From assembly GCF_947500695.1 (NCBI RefSeq), contig NZ_CANMSS010000007.1:1-64000 (forward strand): DNA of 64,000 nucleotides, written 5' to 3'. Below the pieces are notes generated by a model. It ran no database searches. It had not been told where the DNA came from and was given only the letters and a program-made list of their open reading frames with translations. The first letter of the stretch is position 1; every line of letters begins with the position of its first letter. The position numbers were made by a program, and so were the translations under genes. The DNA comes from an uncultured Pseudoteredinibacter sp. (lineage in GTDB: Bacteria; Pseudomonadota; Gammaproteobacteria; Pseudomonadales; Cellvibrionaceae). Of the stretch, positions 45,619-55,736 are shown in pieces.

Positions 45619-46911
45619 TTAGCGGCCTACGCCTTGGTAGGTGAAGCCTAGTTCTTGGAGGAATTCTTTATCGAATAGGTTGCGGCCGTCGATGATTAGT
45701 TGAGTATTCATCAATTCACTCATAGCCTGATAATCGGGGGATGAGTATTGGGGCCATTCGGTGAGTAATAGTAGGCCGTCACTGTTTTCTAGGGTTTGCA
45801 TTTCATGTTGGCATAGTTGTAGTTGATTGCGGTATATATGCTGCTCGAAATGCTGCTGTATATTTTCCAGCGCCATTGGATCGTGCACTTGTACTGTGCA
45901 GCCTTGGTTTAATAGGGCATCGATAATTTTTAAGCTGGGTGCATTGCTTATGCTAGCGGTGCCGGGTTTAAAGGCTAGGCCCCAAATGCTGATGGTTTTG
46001 CCTTGTAGGTCACAATCGTAATGGCGCCACAGCTTTCTGAAGGGAAGCTCTTTTTGCTTTTCATTTTGCTCTAGCACTGTGCTTAGCAAACTGGAGTTTC
46101 TCGCTTCGCTTAAAGTGCCTGCTAGCCCTTCAATATATTGCGGAAAGTGTTCACCGCCAAAGCCGCAGCCTGGGTTTAAGTAATGCTGGCCAATACGTTC
46201 ATCGCTGCCCATGGCTTCACGAATAATATCGATATCGACATCTAGCTCATCCGCTAAGTTTGCTAGGTCATTTATATAGGCTAGGCGCAGTGCCAACATG
46301 CCGGTGATAGCGAACTTGGTATATTCAGCTTCTTTGGCACTCATTATTAGCCAGTTGTTTAGGTTTTGGCTAAAGGGGCGGTATAAGGCGCGAATATGCA
46401 TTAGCGCCCAATCGTGCTGGCAGCCTATGATCAGATGATCCGGTTGTTTAAAATTTTTAAGTGCGCTACCAGCAGGCAGTTGATCGGGAATATATGCCAT
46501 AATTTGCTGCTGGCCTTTAAACTGTTCCTGCAGCTTGTCACTGGCGCCAATACCAAAGTTACTGGTGTTGATGAGCACCAGTTGGCGGCTTTCATCAATG
46601 GCTAATAGTTCACATAGAGAGTTGGCCAGGTCAATTTGCTTAGGTAAAAAAGCAAGTAGATGCAGTATGGCTTCGCTGGCATTGCCACTGTCGCTAAATT
46701 GTAGGCGGCCACTATTTTCTTGTTCTTCAAATTGCTTAATTAAGCCTGGCTCTTCTTTTACGTTTGCAGGCGCATCTTTGCTGCTGCTTTTGCGAGTGTT
46801 TTCACTACCGCCTTTATAATGCGGCACAAACAAAACCTCGTTACCCATTTCGGCAAAACAGGCGGCCGCTGTCCAAGCGATTAATTCATTACCCCAAATG
46901 GCTATTTTCAT
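45619..46911 (-). CDS. UDP-glucose dehydrogenase-like protein lacking the catalytic Cys
   Basis: A 430-residue member of the UDP-glucose/GDP-mannose dehydrogenase family by overall order: N-terminal Rossmann part (degenerate GxG loop, IWGNELIAW), central helix with EYTKFAITGMLALRLAYIND, the NPGCGFGG loop (about 246-253) and C-terminal ISIWGLAFKPGTASISNAPS. Normally the loop continues SCFPKD with the nucleophile Cys; here it reads EHFPQY, so Cys is His255, and Lys and Asp are also lost. Oxidation of UDP-glucose by the usual mechanism should not occur. It follows pgi on the same strand. Confidence 0.82.
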   Translation of the reverse strand: MKIAIWGNELIAWTAAACFAEMGNEVLFVPHYKGGSENTRKSSSKDAPANVKEEPGLIKQFEEQENSGRLQFSDSGNASEAILHLLAFLPKQIDLANSLCELLAIDESRQLVLINTSNFGIGASDKLQEQFKGQQQIMAYIPDQLPAGSALKNFKQPDHLIIGCQHDWALMHIRALYRPFSQNLNNWLIMSAKEAEYTKFAITGMLALRLAYINDLANLADELDVDIDIIREAMGSDERIGQHYLNPGCGFGGEHFPQYIEGLAGTLSEARNSSLLSTVLEQNEKQKELPFRKLWRHYDCDLQGKTISIWGLAFKPGTASISNAPSLKIIDALLNQGCTVQVHDPMALENIQQHFEQHIYRNQLQLCQHEMQTLENSDGLLLLTEWPQYSSPDYQAMSELMNTQLIIDGRNLFDKEFLQELGFTYQGVGR

Positions 46912-46925
46912 AATATATAAAAAGT

Positions 46926-47017
46926 AAGATGTGAGAGGTGAGGCGGTAGATGTGAGTGCCTAGTTTGAGGGAAGTACAAGGCTCTTCAGTTTGCCTTCGT
47001 CTTACATCTCACATCTT
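46926..47017. repeat. Inverted repeat between pgi and the dehydrogenase-like gene
   Basis: AAGATGTGAG (46926-46935) is mirrored by CTCACATCTT (47008-47017), with further partial copies of GATGTGAG inside. It fills most of the 122-bp gap and could be an mRNA hairpin. Confidence 0.5.
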
Positions 47018-47033
47018 GCATCTAGCTCTTTAT

Positions 47034-48683
47034 CTACTTATCTCCATTAATTGTTTTGATTAAGCCAGCGGTAGAGGCATCAAGTGTTTCTAGGTTTTCA
47101 CCGTCGAGTTGCCCGAGCAGATTGGTGGCAACCTGTTTGCCAAGTTCTACACCCCATTGATCGAAGGGGTTGATCCCCCAAATAACCGATTGCACAAATA
47201 CTTTATGTTCGTACATGGCGATCAATTGGCCAAAAGTGAATGGGCTGAGCTCATTCAGCATGATGGTGGTGCAAGGCTGGTTGCCCTGGTACCGCTTATG
47301 GGCAGGTGCGGTATGGGCATCCTCAAGTACGCTATCGCCCAAGGCTAAAATGCGGCTTTGGGCAAAGCAGTTGGCTAGGTTTAATTGATGTTGGTGACGT
47401 AGCTCTTGGCTGGCATCTGGGCCGTAGCGCTTAGCGGCTACGATAAAATCACACATCACGGCTTCAGTGCCTTGGTGCAGCAATTGATAAAAAGCGTGCT
47501 GTGCATTGGTGCCAATTTCGCCCCATAAAATAGGACAGGTATTATAATCGACGGTTTCGCCTTGGCGGTTTACGCTTTTGCCATTGCTTTCCATCTCTAG
47601 CTGCTCTAAATAAGCTGGCAAGTTTTTTAAGCGGCCGTCATATGGCAATATGGCATGGGCGCCTATATTTAAAAAATTAATATTCCAGATGCCGGTTAAT
47701 GCGAGTAAAACAGGAATATTTTCTTTTAATGGCGTTAGGCGAAAGTGTTCATCCATATTGTGAGCACCGGCCAGCATATCTTTAAAGGTGCTCATGCCTA
47801 GCTTTAAGGCGATAAGTAAGCCAATGGCCGACCACATGGAGTAGCGTCCGCCAGTCCACTCCCAAAACTCTAGTTGGTTTTGTTTGGGGATGCCCCAATC
47901 CAGCATTTTCTCTGGCTTAGACGAAACCCCAATAAAGTGCCTAGCTACTAAAGCAGTATCGCTACAATTGGCATGTTTACATAGCCACTCTTTTGCGGTG
48001 GCGGCATTGGCCATGGTATCGATAGTGGTAAAACTTTTAGAGGCGATTACAAACAATGTGCGGGCAGGGTTAAGCACCTTTAGTAGGTCCGCCAGCTGGC
48101 TGCCATCCATAGAGCTTACAAAGTGCACATCAATAGCGGCTTGCTGTGCAAGCTGGCTGCTGTCATCGCGGGCGGGAGTTTCGGCAAGTGCGTTGCAAGC
48201 CATCAGTGGCCCAAGATCTGAACCGCCCACGCCAATATTCACAACGGTATTGATTGCTTCGCCGCTAAAGCCGCGCCACTGACCGGTATGAATATGATTA
48301 ACCAGCTCTTCCATGCGCTTTAAATTTTCTTGCACATCGATACTGATATTGTGCCCATCTAAAAAGCATTCGCGCCCCTCGGGTAAGCGTAATGCTGTAT
48401 GCAGTGCTGGGCGGTTTTCGGTGTGGTTGACTTCGGCACCTGCAAAGAGTTTATCTATCCAATTGGGCAGCTCGCTTTCTTCGGCTAATGCAATCAGCTG
48501 ATCAATAGTCTCTTGCTGATAATGTTGTTTGGAAAAATCCACCAATAGTGCCCCAAGACGAAAGCTCAGCTGGCTGAAACGCTCGGGATTTTCGCTAAAC
48601 AACTGGTGAATGGGCTGCAAACGCTGGTTTTCTGCCAGAGCTTGCAAGGCCTGCCAATGAGGGCCTGCGCTAATAGTATTCAT
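47034..48683 (-). CDS. pgi: Glucose-6-phosphate isomerase
   Basis: Interconverts glucose-6-P and fructose-6-P. The 549-residue length is standard. Signatures seen: GVGGSDLGPLM, VIASKSFTTIDTM, GGRYSMWSAIGL and the C-terminal NPFDQWGVELGK. It lies 39 bases downstream of galU on the same strand, so sugar-phosphate flow to UDP-glucose is encoded as one unit. Confidence 0.97.
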   Translation of the reverse strand: MNTISAGPHWQALQALAENQRLQPIHQLFSENPERFSQLSFRLGALLVDFSKQHYQQETIDQLIALAEESELPNWIDKLFAGAEVNHTENRPALHTALRLPEGRECFLDGHNISIDVQENLKRMEELVNHIHTGQWRGFSGEAINTVVNIGVGGSDLGPLMACNALAETPARDDSSQLAQQAAIDVHFVSSMDGSQLADLLKVLNPARTLFVIASKSFTTIDTMANAATAKEWLCKHANCSDTALVARHFIGVSSKPEKMLDWGIPKQNQLEFWEWTGGRYSMWSAIGLLIALKLGMSTFKDMLAGAHNMDEHFRLTPLKENIPVLLALTGIWNINFLNIGAHAILPYDGRLKNLPAYLEQLEMESNGKSVNRQGETVDYNTCPILWGEIGTNAQHAFYQLLHQGTEAVMCDFIVAAKRYGPDASQELRHQHQLNLANCFAQSRILALGDSVLEDAHTAPAHKRYQGNQPCTTIMLNELSPFTFGQLIAMYEHKVFVQSVIWGINPFDQWGVELGKQVATNLLGQLDGENLETLDASTAGLIKTINGDK

Positions 48684-48722
48684 AGTTTTTATTTGTAATT
48701 AGTTCGCAAGGGCTGTGCCGTT

Positions 48723-49637
48723 TTAAATTATGTTGGCTAATAGAGCGCGTAAACTGTCTTTAGTTTCCGGGTGCTCTAAGCCATAAACAATATTGGCTTC
48801 TAAAAAGCCGGCCTTATTGCCGCAGTCGTAGCTTTTGCTATGCATGGTATAGGCCATTAGCTTACCGCCTTCGGCTATAAGGTTGGCCATGGCATCAGTA
48901 AGCTGTATTTCGTTGCCAGCGCCAGGTTGGGTGTCTACTAATAGCTCCATTACGCGCGCCGGTAAAATATAGCGGCCATTAATGCTGAGATTAGAAGGGG
49001 CATCGGCAGGCTTTGGTTTTTCTACCATGCCTATAATGTCGGCGCACTCACCAGCCGCTGGCGATTCGCCATTGCAATCAACAATGCCATAGCGCTCTAC
49101 CTTATCTTCTGGCACGGCTTCCACCATGATTTGACCACAGCCGTGAGCTTTATAGGCGGCGACCATTTGGCTTAAATCAGCCTCTTGCTTGACAGGGGTA
49201 GGGATAAGCATATCCGGCAAAATCACCGCAAAATCCTCATCGCCAATCAACGGTGCTGCACATAGCACGGCATGCCCTAGGCCAAGGGCTTTTGCTTGGC
49301 GCACGCTGCTAATATTTACACCTGCAGGCAAGGTACTTTGCACGCTCTCTAAAATGGCATCTTTGTTTTTGCGGGCAAGCTCAGCTTCCAGCTCATAGTG
49401 CACATCAAAGTGATCTTCAATGGCGCTTTTGCCACTACGGCTCACCAAAATAATATCGGTAAATCCTGCCGCTGCCGCTTCTTCCACCACATGCTGAATC
49501 ACTGGTTTATCAACAACGGGCAGCATTTCTTTGGGGATTGCCTTGCTGGCGGGTAGCACACGGGTGCCTAAACCGGCCACTGGAATAATCACTTTACGTA
49601 ATGGTTTTGAGATCACTAAAGAGGTACTACTTTGCAT
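48723..49637 (-). CDS. galU: UTP-glucose-1-phosphate uridylyltransferase
   Basis: Makes UDP-glucose. The 304-residue protein has the GalU start VIPVAGLGTRVLPASKAIPKEMLPVVDKPVIQ-type motif (about 18-50), FAVILPDM and GRYILPARVMELL. First gene of the minus-strand galU-pgi-dehydrogenase-like set. Confidence 0.97.
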   Translation of the reverse strand: MQSSTSLVISKPLRKVIIPVAGLGTRVLPASKAIPKEMLPVVDKPVIQHVVEEAAAAGFTDIILVSRSGKSAIEDHFDVHYELEAELARKNKDAILESVQSTLPAGVNISSVRQAKALGLGHAVLCAAPLIGDEDFAVILPDMLIPTPVKQEADLSQMVAAYKAHGCGQIMVEAVPEDKVERYGIVDCNGESPAAGECADIIGMVEKPKPADAPSNLSINGRYILPARVMELLVDTQPGAGNEIQLTDAMANLIAEGGKLMAYTMHSKSYDCGNKAGFLEANIVYGLEHPETKDSLRALLANII

Positions 49638-50255
49638 TTGAAAGACCCTTAAATATCCATATTTGATTTACGCGAATAACAGCAGCCCTTGCATTCTTCG
49701 CCCAACTGAGTTGGCGTTCACCCTAGCCAGCTCAAACCCTTGCGTTCAAACATTTAGGGTTGGCTCTTAAGACGCGCGTCTTATTTTTATGATGTGCATT
49801 CCTATCTGGTTGGCACTTGCATCCAGCACACGGTAGTAGTCTAACATGTCTATTTTATGTCGCCCAAGCAAAGACTTTCGAGTTATTGCCTTATCGTTGT
49901 TATATATCTGACATGGTGGCTTGCTAAGCTTATTTTTTGTGCAAACAAAGATCTCGCATTGCATGTAGTTGATGGGGCAGCGTTAGTCAAATAATTGGCG
50001 CGCAAATCGTTTAATTGGTGAAATGTTATGCTTTTTGGCGCTAGCGGCATTAGAAATACCCCAAAAGTGTGATAAAGTCTGCCCCCAAACTACGAACTAA
50101 GTCCTTTTAGTTGTGCTTAAGTAGTCATCCTGATTTATTGAGCTCGTGGTGTTTTTATAACGACAAATAAACAAATGGGTCTGTTTCGGTCATTGTGGCG
50201 TAGCCGGTAGAGAGCGCAATGGCGGGTTTAGGGAGCAAAAAGGAAGGACATAATC
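49638..50255. promoter_or_regulatory. Divergent promoter region between galU and the export cluster
   Basis: A 618-bp region with no supportable gene. AAGACGCGCGTCTT (49769-49782) is a perfect 14-bp palindrome followed by ATTTTTAT, either an operator or a small terminator. The ribosome sites AAGGAAGG and GGAGG precede the two possible starts of the barrel gene. Promoters for both directions must lie here, but no box is convincing. Confidence 0.5.
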
Positions 50256-51494
50256 ATGGAGGACGTCATGACGACGCGTACCGGCTGTATTGGCCATAAG
50301 GCTAAGCTGATCTTAGGAAAAAAGAGCGTTCAGCTCGCCACACTGCCCTTAGCTATTGCAATGGCGCTGCCGGTTAATGCACTGGAGCCTGCCGCTGTAG
50401 ATATGGGGCCTTTTCGGCTTGTACCTACCTTAGGTATAAGCAATGGTTACGATAGCAACCTTTTCTTAACAGACGGCAACGAGAAGGAATCCTGGGTAAC
50501 TATTATTAACCCTCAAGTGCAGTTTATTGCTGAAAATGGCAATGACAGCTACTCCATCACCTATGGTGTAAATCACGGTATCGTGCAAGATAGCCGAGAT
50601 GATGATTACACCGATCATTCCTTGCGTGGTGATATCAATCTAGAGCTAAATAGCCGTAACTATCTTGATGTTAGTGCTGCTTTTACCAAGAATCACGAGC
50701 CACGTGGTACCGGTGCCAACCAAGGTAACGATGCAACATCTAACCCGGTGCCAGCAGAGTATGACGAGCGCACTTTTGATGTGGCGTATACCTACGGCGG
50801 TAAAGAAGCCGATGGCCGCCTAAAAGTTGCGGCTGGTTTTTTGGATAAAGAGTACACCAACTTTTTGGATCAAAATGCAGCCCGTGATCGCAAGAACAAT
50901 TATGTCGCCGGTACTTTCTATTATCGCGTAGCGCCTAAAACTCAAGCTATTTTTGAGATTAAGCGTAAAAAGATCGATTACGATCTAACAACTTCGCCAT
51001 TGGATAGCACTGAAACGTTTTACCTAGTGGGTGCGACTTGGGAAGCAACAGCACAAACAACAGGTACCGTTAAAGTCGGTTTGGCTGAGAAGGATTTCGA
51101 CTCCAATCTTCAAGATGATGATAACGTTAGCTGGGAAGTAAGTGTGGATTGGGCTCCGATTGAGCGTTCTGTGTTTACATTGGCAACCTCAAAACTACCA
51201 GAAGAAACCGATGGTACAGGATCTTATATTGATCGCACCAGCTTGAGTGTGAGCTGGATGCATAACTGGAGTGATCGCTTCAGTACTCGCTTAACGGCTG
51301 GCCGTCGTGATGGTGAATACATTGGCAATGCCCGAGAAGACGAAGAAGATACTTGGGGTATTAGCTTAATGTATAACATGCGTCGCTGGTTAGATTTAAG
51401 CTTGAACTATGATTACAGTGATCGTAGCTCCAATATTTCAGGTTTAGATTACGATAAAAATACGATTTATTTGCGAGCGGATGTTTCTTTATAA
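50256..51494 (+). CDS. Outer-membrane beta-barrel protein of the exopolysaccharide export cluster
   Basis: A 412-residue exported protein. After a signal segment (LATLPLAIAMALPVNA, about 26-43) the mature protein is alternating amphipathic strands rich in Tyr, Asp and Gly (GYDSNLFLTDG, LSLNYDYSDRSSN), ending in a barrel-like strand. It resembles EpsL-type putative outer-membrane porins of exopolysaccharide loci. ATG 50256 or ATG 50268 could start translation; both have good ribosome sites. Confidence 0.8.
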   Translation: MEDVMTTRTGCIGHKAKLILGKKSVQLATLPLAIAMALPVNALEPAAVDMGPFRLVPTLGISNGYDSNLFLTDGNEKESWVTIINPQVQFIAENGNDSYSITYGVNHGIVQDSRDDDYTDHSLRGDINLELNSRNYLDVSAAFTKNHEPRGTGANQGNDATSNPVPAEYDERTFDVAYTYGGKEADGRLKVAAGFLDKEYTNFLDQNAARDRKNNYVAGTFYYRVAPKTQAIFEIKRKKIDYDLTTSPLDSTETFYLVGATWEATAQTTGTVKVGLAEKDFDSNLQDDDNVSWEVSVDWAPIERSVFTLATSKLPEETDGTGSYIDRTSLSVSWMHNWSDRFSTRLTAGRRDGEYIGNAREDEEDTWGISLMYNMRRWLDLSLNYDYSDRSSNISGLDYDKNTIYLRADVSL

Positions 51495-51541
51495 GAGCTG
51501 AGCGCTTTCATAAAGTTAATTTGCTTGGGTTTTTGAATATC

Positions 51542-51575
51542 AGTGGGCGGCTTTTATTGTCGCCCACTTTTGTTT
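51542..51575 (+). terminator. Rho-independent terminator after the barrel gene
   Basis: AGTGGGCG and CGCCCACT form an 8-bp stem with an 11-base loop followed by TTTGTTT. It separates the barrel gene from the wza-like operon. Confidence 0.85.
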
Positions 51576-51748
51576 CTAAATTTTTGGCTGTGTATCATTT
51601 TTAAATCTGGTGCGCCTGCCAAACGGTAGTTTTACTTGGGTGTTCCTGTGTCATAATGTGGCTCTATGCGCCAGTGCCGAATATTTGATGTTTGGCCAGT
51701 GGCAACTAGTGTGCAGTCGCTATGGCAATTCAAGGATAGAGGTGTATT

Positions 51749-52333
51749 GTGGTTGAGCGTATTTCTTCGCAGCTGTGGTTTCTGCAGCGTCAATTTAATG
51801 TTTCTTTTCTGTTTTTATTCTTAGTTTGCTTTGCTATTGCCCCACAAATTAGTGCTCAAGAGGCAGGCCTGTCCGATTACCGTTTAGGTTCGGGTGATCT
51901 AATGAGTATTCAGGTTTTTGGTGAAGACGATTTAAGCCTTGAAACTCGCTTAAGTGATGCGGGTACCATCTCTTACCCGTTTGTAGGTGAAATTAAAGTT
52001 AAGGGTCTTACCACTGGTGAGTTAAGCGAATACATCACTACACAATTAAAAGACGGTTACTTGATAAACCCTAGTGTAAATGTGTCTGTTGTGGAGTATC
52101 GCCAGTTTTTTATTAATGGCGAAGTAGAAGAGCCGGGCGGTTTTGCCTTTTTGCCAGGCTTAACACTGCAAAAAGCCGTAGCTCTAGCGGGTGGCTTTAC
52201 TGAGCGTGCATCCAAAAGCAAAATTACGATTACTCGCGAAAAAGCCGATGGCACAAGCAGTGTTTATAAGGGCGAGTTAAGCAGTAAAATTTTGCCCGGC
52301 GATATTATCGATATAGAACAGAGCTTTTTCTAA
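51749..52333 (+). CDS. Wza-like polysaccharide export protein
   Basis: A 194-residue protein with signal segment (LFLVCFAIAPQISAQ), the Poly_export domain (YRLGSGDLMSIQVFGEDDLS, about 44-125) and one SLBB domain (FFINGEVEEPGGFAFLPG). It is shorter than E. coli Wza (379 residues), has no evident lipobox Cys or C-terminal helix, and so resembles the small periplasmic-type export proteins. GTG start. Confidence 0.9.
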   Translation: MVERISSQLWFLQRQFNVSFLFLFLVCFAIAPQISAQEAGLSDYRLGSGDLMSIQVFGEDDLSLETRLSDAGTISYPFVGEIKVKGLTTGELSEYITTQLKDGYLINPSVNVSVVEYRQFFINGEVEEPGGFAFLPGLTLQKAVALAGGFTERASKSKITITREKADGTSSVYKGELSSKILPGDIIDIEQSFF

Positions 52334-52393
52334 CAATAAAAGCAAGGCGAAGCACAAGGTGTGCAGTGGCACTAGCAAAAACGGAATAATTTT

Positions 52394-54682
52394 ATGAACC
52401 CTCCTGCTCATAATTCACATGTACCCACAGCGGTGCATGCCTCACCGATGGCACTAAATCAGCCTGCTATGGGGGCTGCATATGATGAAGAGGTGATCGA
52501 CCTTCGTCAGTATTGGCGCACGTTGATGCGTTATCGCTGGGGGATAGTGGGTTTCTCATTTGTGGTGACAGTACTTACTGTGCTGGTTTTGTTCTCTATG
52601 AAGCCTGTCTATAAGGCTACAGCAACCCTGTTAATTGAAAATCAAAATGCCAATGTGGTTTCTATTGAAGAGGTCTATGGTCTAGAAAGTACCAACCAAG
52701 AATATTTCTTAACACAGTTTGAAATTCTAAAAAGTCGAAGCTTGGCCGAGAAAGTGATTCTTAAATTAAACTTGCAATCGCACCCTGAGTTTCAAGAAGA
52801 AGAGGGGTTTGATTGGAAGGGGCTGTTGCCCTTTGAGTTGCCAGGTAAGGCGGAAGAGTTATCTGAAAGCGCTCGCTTTAATCGTTTTGTAGATGGCTTT
52901 ATAGAGCGAGTAGCCATCTCGCCAGTGCGTAAAACCCAGTTGGCCAAAGTTTCTTTTGAGGCCAATGATGCTCAATTAGCAGCCGATGTGGCAAATGAAT
53001 TGGGCATGGCCTATATAGAAAGTGGCCTTGAGGCAAAGTTGGAAGTTACCGTGCAGGCTTCGTCCTGGCTGAATGATCGTATGGGTAATATTAAGGCTGA
53101 GCTAAACGCGTCAGAGTTGGCCTTGCAGCAATATAAAGATAAAGAAGGTCTTGTAGGTAAGCAGGGCGGCACGGATATCGCGAATAAAGAAGTCGATTTG
53201 GTCGCAGATAAATTGGTTGATGCCCGCAAAGAGCGCTTGGCCTTAGAGGGTGTGTATCAGCAGATACGCACAGTTGGTAGCAACAATAGTGAGGGCTTGC
53301 AGCGTATTTCTGGCGTTCTACGTGATAAGTCTGTGCAAAACTATAAAGAATCGCTGTTAGAGGTAGAGCTAAAGCGTTCTGAGTTAGCAAAGCGCTATGG
53401 TTATAAGCACCCCAAAATGATTGCTGTAGAATCGGAGGTTTTAAGAGCTAAAGCGGCTTTAGATGCGCAGGTGGTTTCTGTAGCCAAAGGTATTGAATCA
53501 GATTATCGTGCAGCCGTGGCTAGCGAGCGTAGTTTAGATAATGCACTGGCAGGAACAAAAGGCAATTTGCAAAGCTTAAGTCGCAAGCGTTTTAAATTGC
53601 GCGAGTTAGAGCAAAACGTAGAAACCAAGCGCGCTATTTACAATACCTTTTTACAGCGTATTAATGAAACCAGTGCAACGGGTGACTTGAATACGGCTAA
53701 TGCTCGTATTGTAGATCCGGCGGTTGTTCCTGTTTTACCCGCTAAACCAAAGAAAGGCTTGATTGCCGTATTGGCTATGGTGGTGAGCGGTATGTTTGCG
53801 GTGATGTGTGCTTTCTTGCTGGAAGCCCTAAATAACACTATCAAAACAACGGAAGATATTGAACAGAAATTACAAAGCACCATGTTGGGCTTACTGCCGC
53901 TTATTAAGTCTAAGGGCAAAGACAAAGCCATCAAGAGTTATCGTGCTTTTGTTGAGGGTGAGGATATAGGCTTTGGTGAAGCTGTGCGAACAATACGTAC
54001 AGGTATTGTATTGTCCTCTTTGGATTCGCCAGAAAAAACAATTTCTGTAACCTCTACAGTACCTTCAGAAGGTAAAACATCGACATCCATCAGCCTTGCC
54101 TGCGCATTATCGCAAATGGAAAACACCTTATTGATCGATGCCGATATGCGCCGCCCATCCATTGGTAAAGTATTGGGCTTAGATCGTGCCAAGCCAGGCT
54201 TGTCTGCACTCGTAGCTGGTACGGCTGATCTCAGTGACTGTATTCAGCGTTATGAAGAAGGCGATGTGGATGTGATGCTGGCCGGTATGATTCCACCGAA
54301 TCCTTTAGAGTTGTTATCCTCAAGACGTTTTGCTCAGGCTTTGAAAGTACTTGAGGATAAATACGATCGTATCGTTATTGATTTGCCGCCGTGTCAGGCG
54401 GTGAGTGATGCTTTGGCGATTGCGCCTTTGGTGGGTGCGATGGTTTATGTAGTAAAAGCTGATTCTACCTCGGCAACCCAAGTAAAAGCTGGCTTAAAGC
54501 GTTTGCGCGATATTAATGCGCCGCTGGTTGGCGTAATTTTGAATCAAGTAGATTTGGATAAAACTTCACGTTATTACGGCTCCGATTATTATGCGGGCTA
54601 TTATGATAGTTACGGCTACGCAGCAGAAACGGCTAAGGCCAATAAAAACCAAAAAGAAGAGCAGAAAATTCGGGCGGCATGA
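52394..54682 (+). CDS. Wzc-like tyrosine autokinase / chain-length regulator
   Basis: A 762-residue inner-membrane protein. Wzz domain with membrane helices at about 50-70 and 455-475 around a periplasmic coiled coil, then a BY-kinase domain: Walker A VPSEGKTS (about 556-563), Walker A' LLIDADMRRP, Walker B IVIDLPP. The C-terminal tail has a Tyr cluster (about 725-742, YYGSDYYAGYYDSYGY) for autophosphorylation. It partners Wza and is coupled by ATGA overlap to the phosphatase gene. Confidence 0.95.
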   Translation: MNPPAHNSHVPTAVHASPMALNQPAMGAAYDEEVIDLRQYWRTLMRYRWGIVGFSFVVTVLTVLVLFSMKPVYKATATLLIENQNANVVSIEEVYGLESTNQEYFLTQFEILKSRSLAEKVILKLNLQSHPEFQEEEGFDWKGLLPFELPGKAEELSESARFNRFVDGFIERVAISPVRKTQLAKVSFEANDAQLAADVANELGMAYIESGLEAKLEVTVQASSWLNDRMGNIKAELNASELALQQYKDKEGLVGKQGGTDIANKEVDLVADKLVDARKERLALEGVYQQIRTVGSNNSEGLQRISGVLRDKSVQNYKESLLEVELKRSELAKRYGYKHPKMIAVESEVLRAKAALDAQVVSVAKGIESDYRAAVASERSLDNALAGTKGNLQSLSRKRFKLRELEQNVETKRAIYNTFLQRINETSATGDLNTANARIVDPAVVPVLPAKPKKGLIAVLAMVVSGMFAVMCAFLLEALNNTIKTTEDIEQKLQSTMLGLLPLIKSKGKDKAIKSYRAFVEGEDIGFGEAVRTIRTGIVLSSLDSPEKTISVTSTVPSEGKTSTSISLACALSQMENTLLIDADMRRPSIGKVLGLDRAKPGLSALVAGTADLSDCIQRYEEGDVDVMLAGMIPPNPLELLSSRRFAQALKVLEDKYDRIVIDLPPCQAVSDALAIAPLVGAMVYVVKADSTSATQVKAGLKRLRDINAPLVGVILNQVDLDKTSRYYGSDYYAGYYDSYGYAAETAKANKNQKEEQKIRAA

Positions 54683-55401
54683 TTGATTTACACTGCCATA
54701 TTTTACCGGGCATCGATGACGGTGCCCGCGATCTTGAAGATGCCTTAGCGCTATGCAAAATGGCGGCAGCTGATGGCATTCGCCATATGACCGCCACTCC
54801 TCATATTCACCCAGGCCGCTGGGAAAATACTCGCCAATCTATTCAGCCTGTTTTTGAGCATTTGCAATCTCAGTTAGTGGCAGAAAATATTCCCTTGAGT
54901 TTAGCCATGGCGGGTGAGGTGCGTTTGTCAGCTGAGGTGTTAGCCTTGTTTGCTAACCAAGCCTTACCGTATTTGGGTGAATGGGAAGGTAAGCAGGTAA
55001 TGTTGCTGGAGTTGCCCCACGGTAATGTGCCGCCGGGGAGCGATAAGTTAGCCAAGTGGCTGATTGATCGGGGGGTGTTGCCGATGATTGCGCACCCAGA
55101 GAGGAACAAAGGCATAGCAGCGGATATTAGCCGCTTGTATCCGTTTTTAGAAATGGGGTGTTTGTTGCAGTTAACCGCAATGAGTATTTGTGATCGCTTT
55201 GGTGATTATGCGTACGAGACAGCACATACTATTCTAGAACAAGGGTGGGCGACGATTGTTGCGAGTGATGCTCATAATTGTGAGTCGCGACCGCCGATTT
55301 TATCGGAAGCGTTTGCTGCGGTGGCTGAGCGTTATGGGGATGAGATGGCAGAGCAGTTGTTTGTCGCAAACCCGGGAAGAATTGCAGGCCTAAGCGGCTA
55401 G
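54679..55401 (+). CDS. CpsB/Wzb-type PHP-family tyrosine phosphatase
   Basis: A 240-residue PHP metallophosphatase with MIDLHCHILPGIDDGARDLE at the start (metal ligands), TPHIHPG, EVRLS and ASDAHNCESRPP. It would dephosphorylate the Wzc-like kinase. ATG overlaps the kinase stop. Confidence 0.93.
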   Translation: MIDLHCHILPGIDDGARDLEDALALCKMAAADGIRHMTATPHIHPGRWENTRQSIQPVFEHLQSQLVAENIPLSLAMAGEVRLSAEVLALFANQALPYLGEWEGKQVMLLELPHGNVPPGSDKLAKWLIDRGVLPMIAHPERNKGIAADISRLYPFLEMGCLLQLTAMSICDRFGDYAYETAHTILEQGWATIVASDAHNCESRPPILSEAFAAVAERYGDEMAEQLFVANPGRIAGLSG

Positions 55402-55424
55402 CGACCAAGGCCGGCTCCGATACC

Positions 55425-55694
55425 GGGGTCAGATCCCAAGGGATCTGACCCCATGTTAAGGCACGATGTTTTTGATTTAGGTGATCTTTTAGGTGTTGCC
55501 GTTTATTGCTTGGGTAGTTGCGATTTAAACCCCGGCTCCGATATCGGGGTCAGATCCCAAGGGATCTGACCCCTTGTTAGGGCACGGTGTATTTGGTTTA
55601 GATGATCTTTTAGGTGTTGCCGTTTATTGCTTGGGTAGTTGCGGTTTAGATCCCGGCTCCGATGTCGGGGTCAGATCCCAGGGGATCTGACCCC
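55425..55694. repeat. Three palindromes spaced exactly 121 bp in a tandem array
   Basis: Copies at 55425-55452, 55546-55573 and 55667-55694, all GATCCC class, with intervening sequence also repeated (GGCACGATGTTTTTGATTTA ... GCTTGGGTAG ... CGGCTCCGAT). The array fills the gap between the phosphatase gene and the VpsP-like gene. Confidence 0.95.
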
Positions 55695-55736
55695 AGGTTG
55701 TGGCCCCTTTGTTTAGTTTGGTTTTGGTGTTTTTTA

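Noticed and set aside
49767..49964. 65-residue minus-strand gene upstream of galU
   Set aside because: No ribosome site, no recognisable domain, and its stop lies in a palindrome; treated as part of the promoter region.
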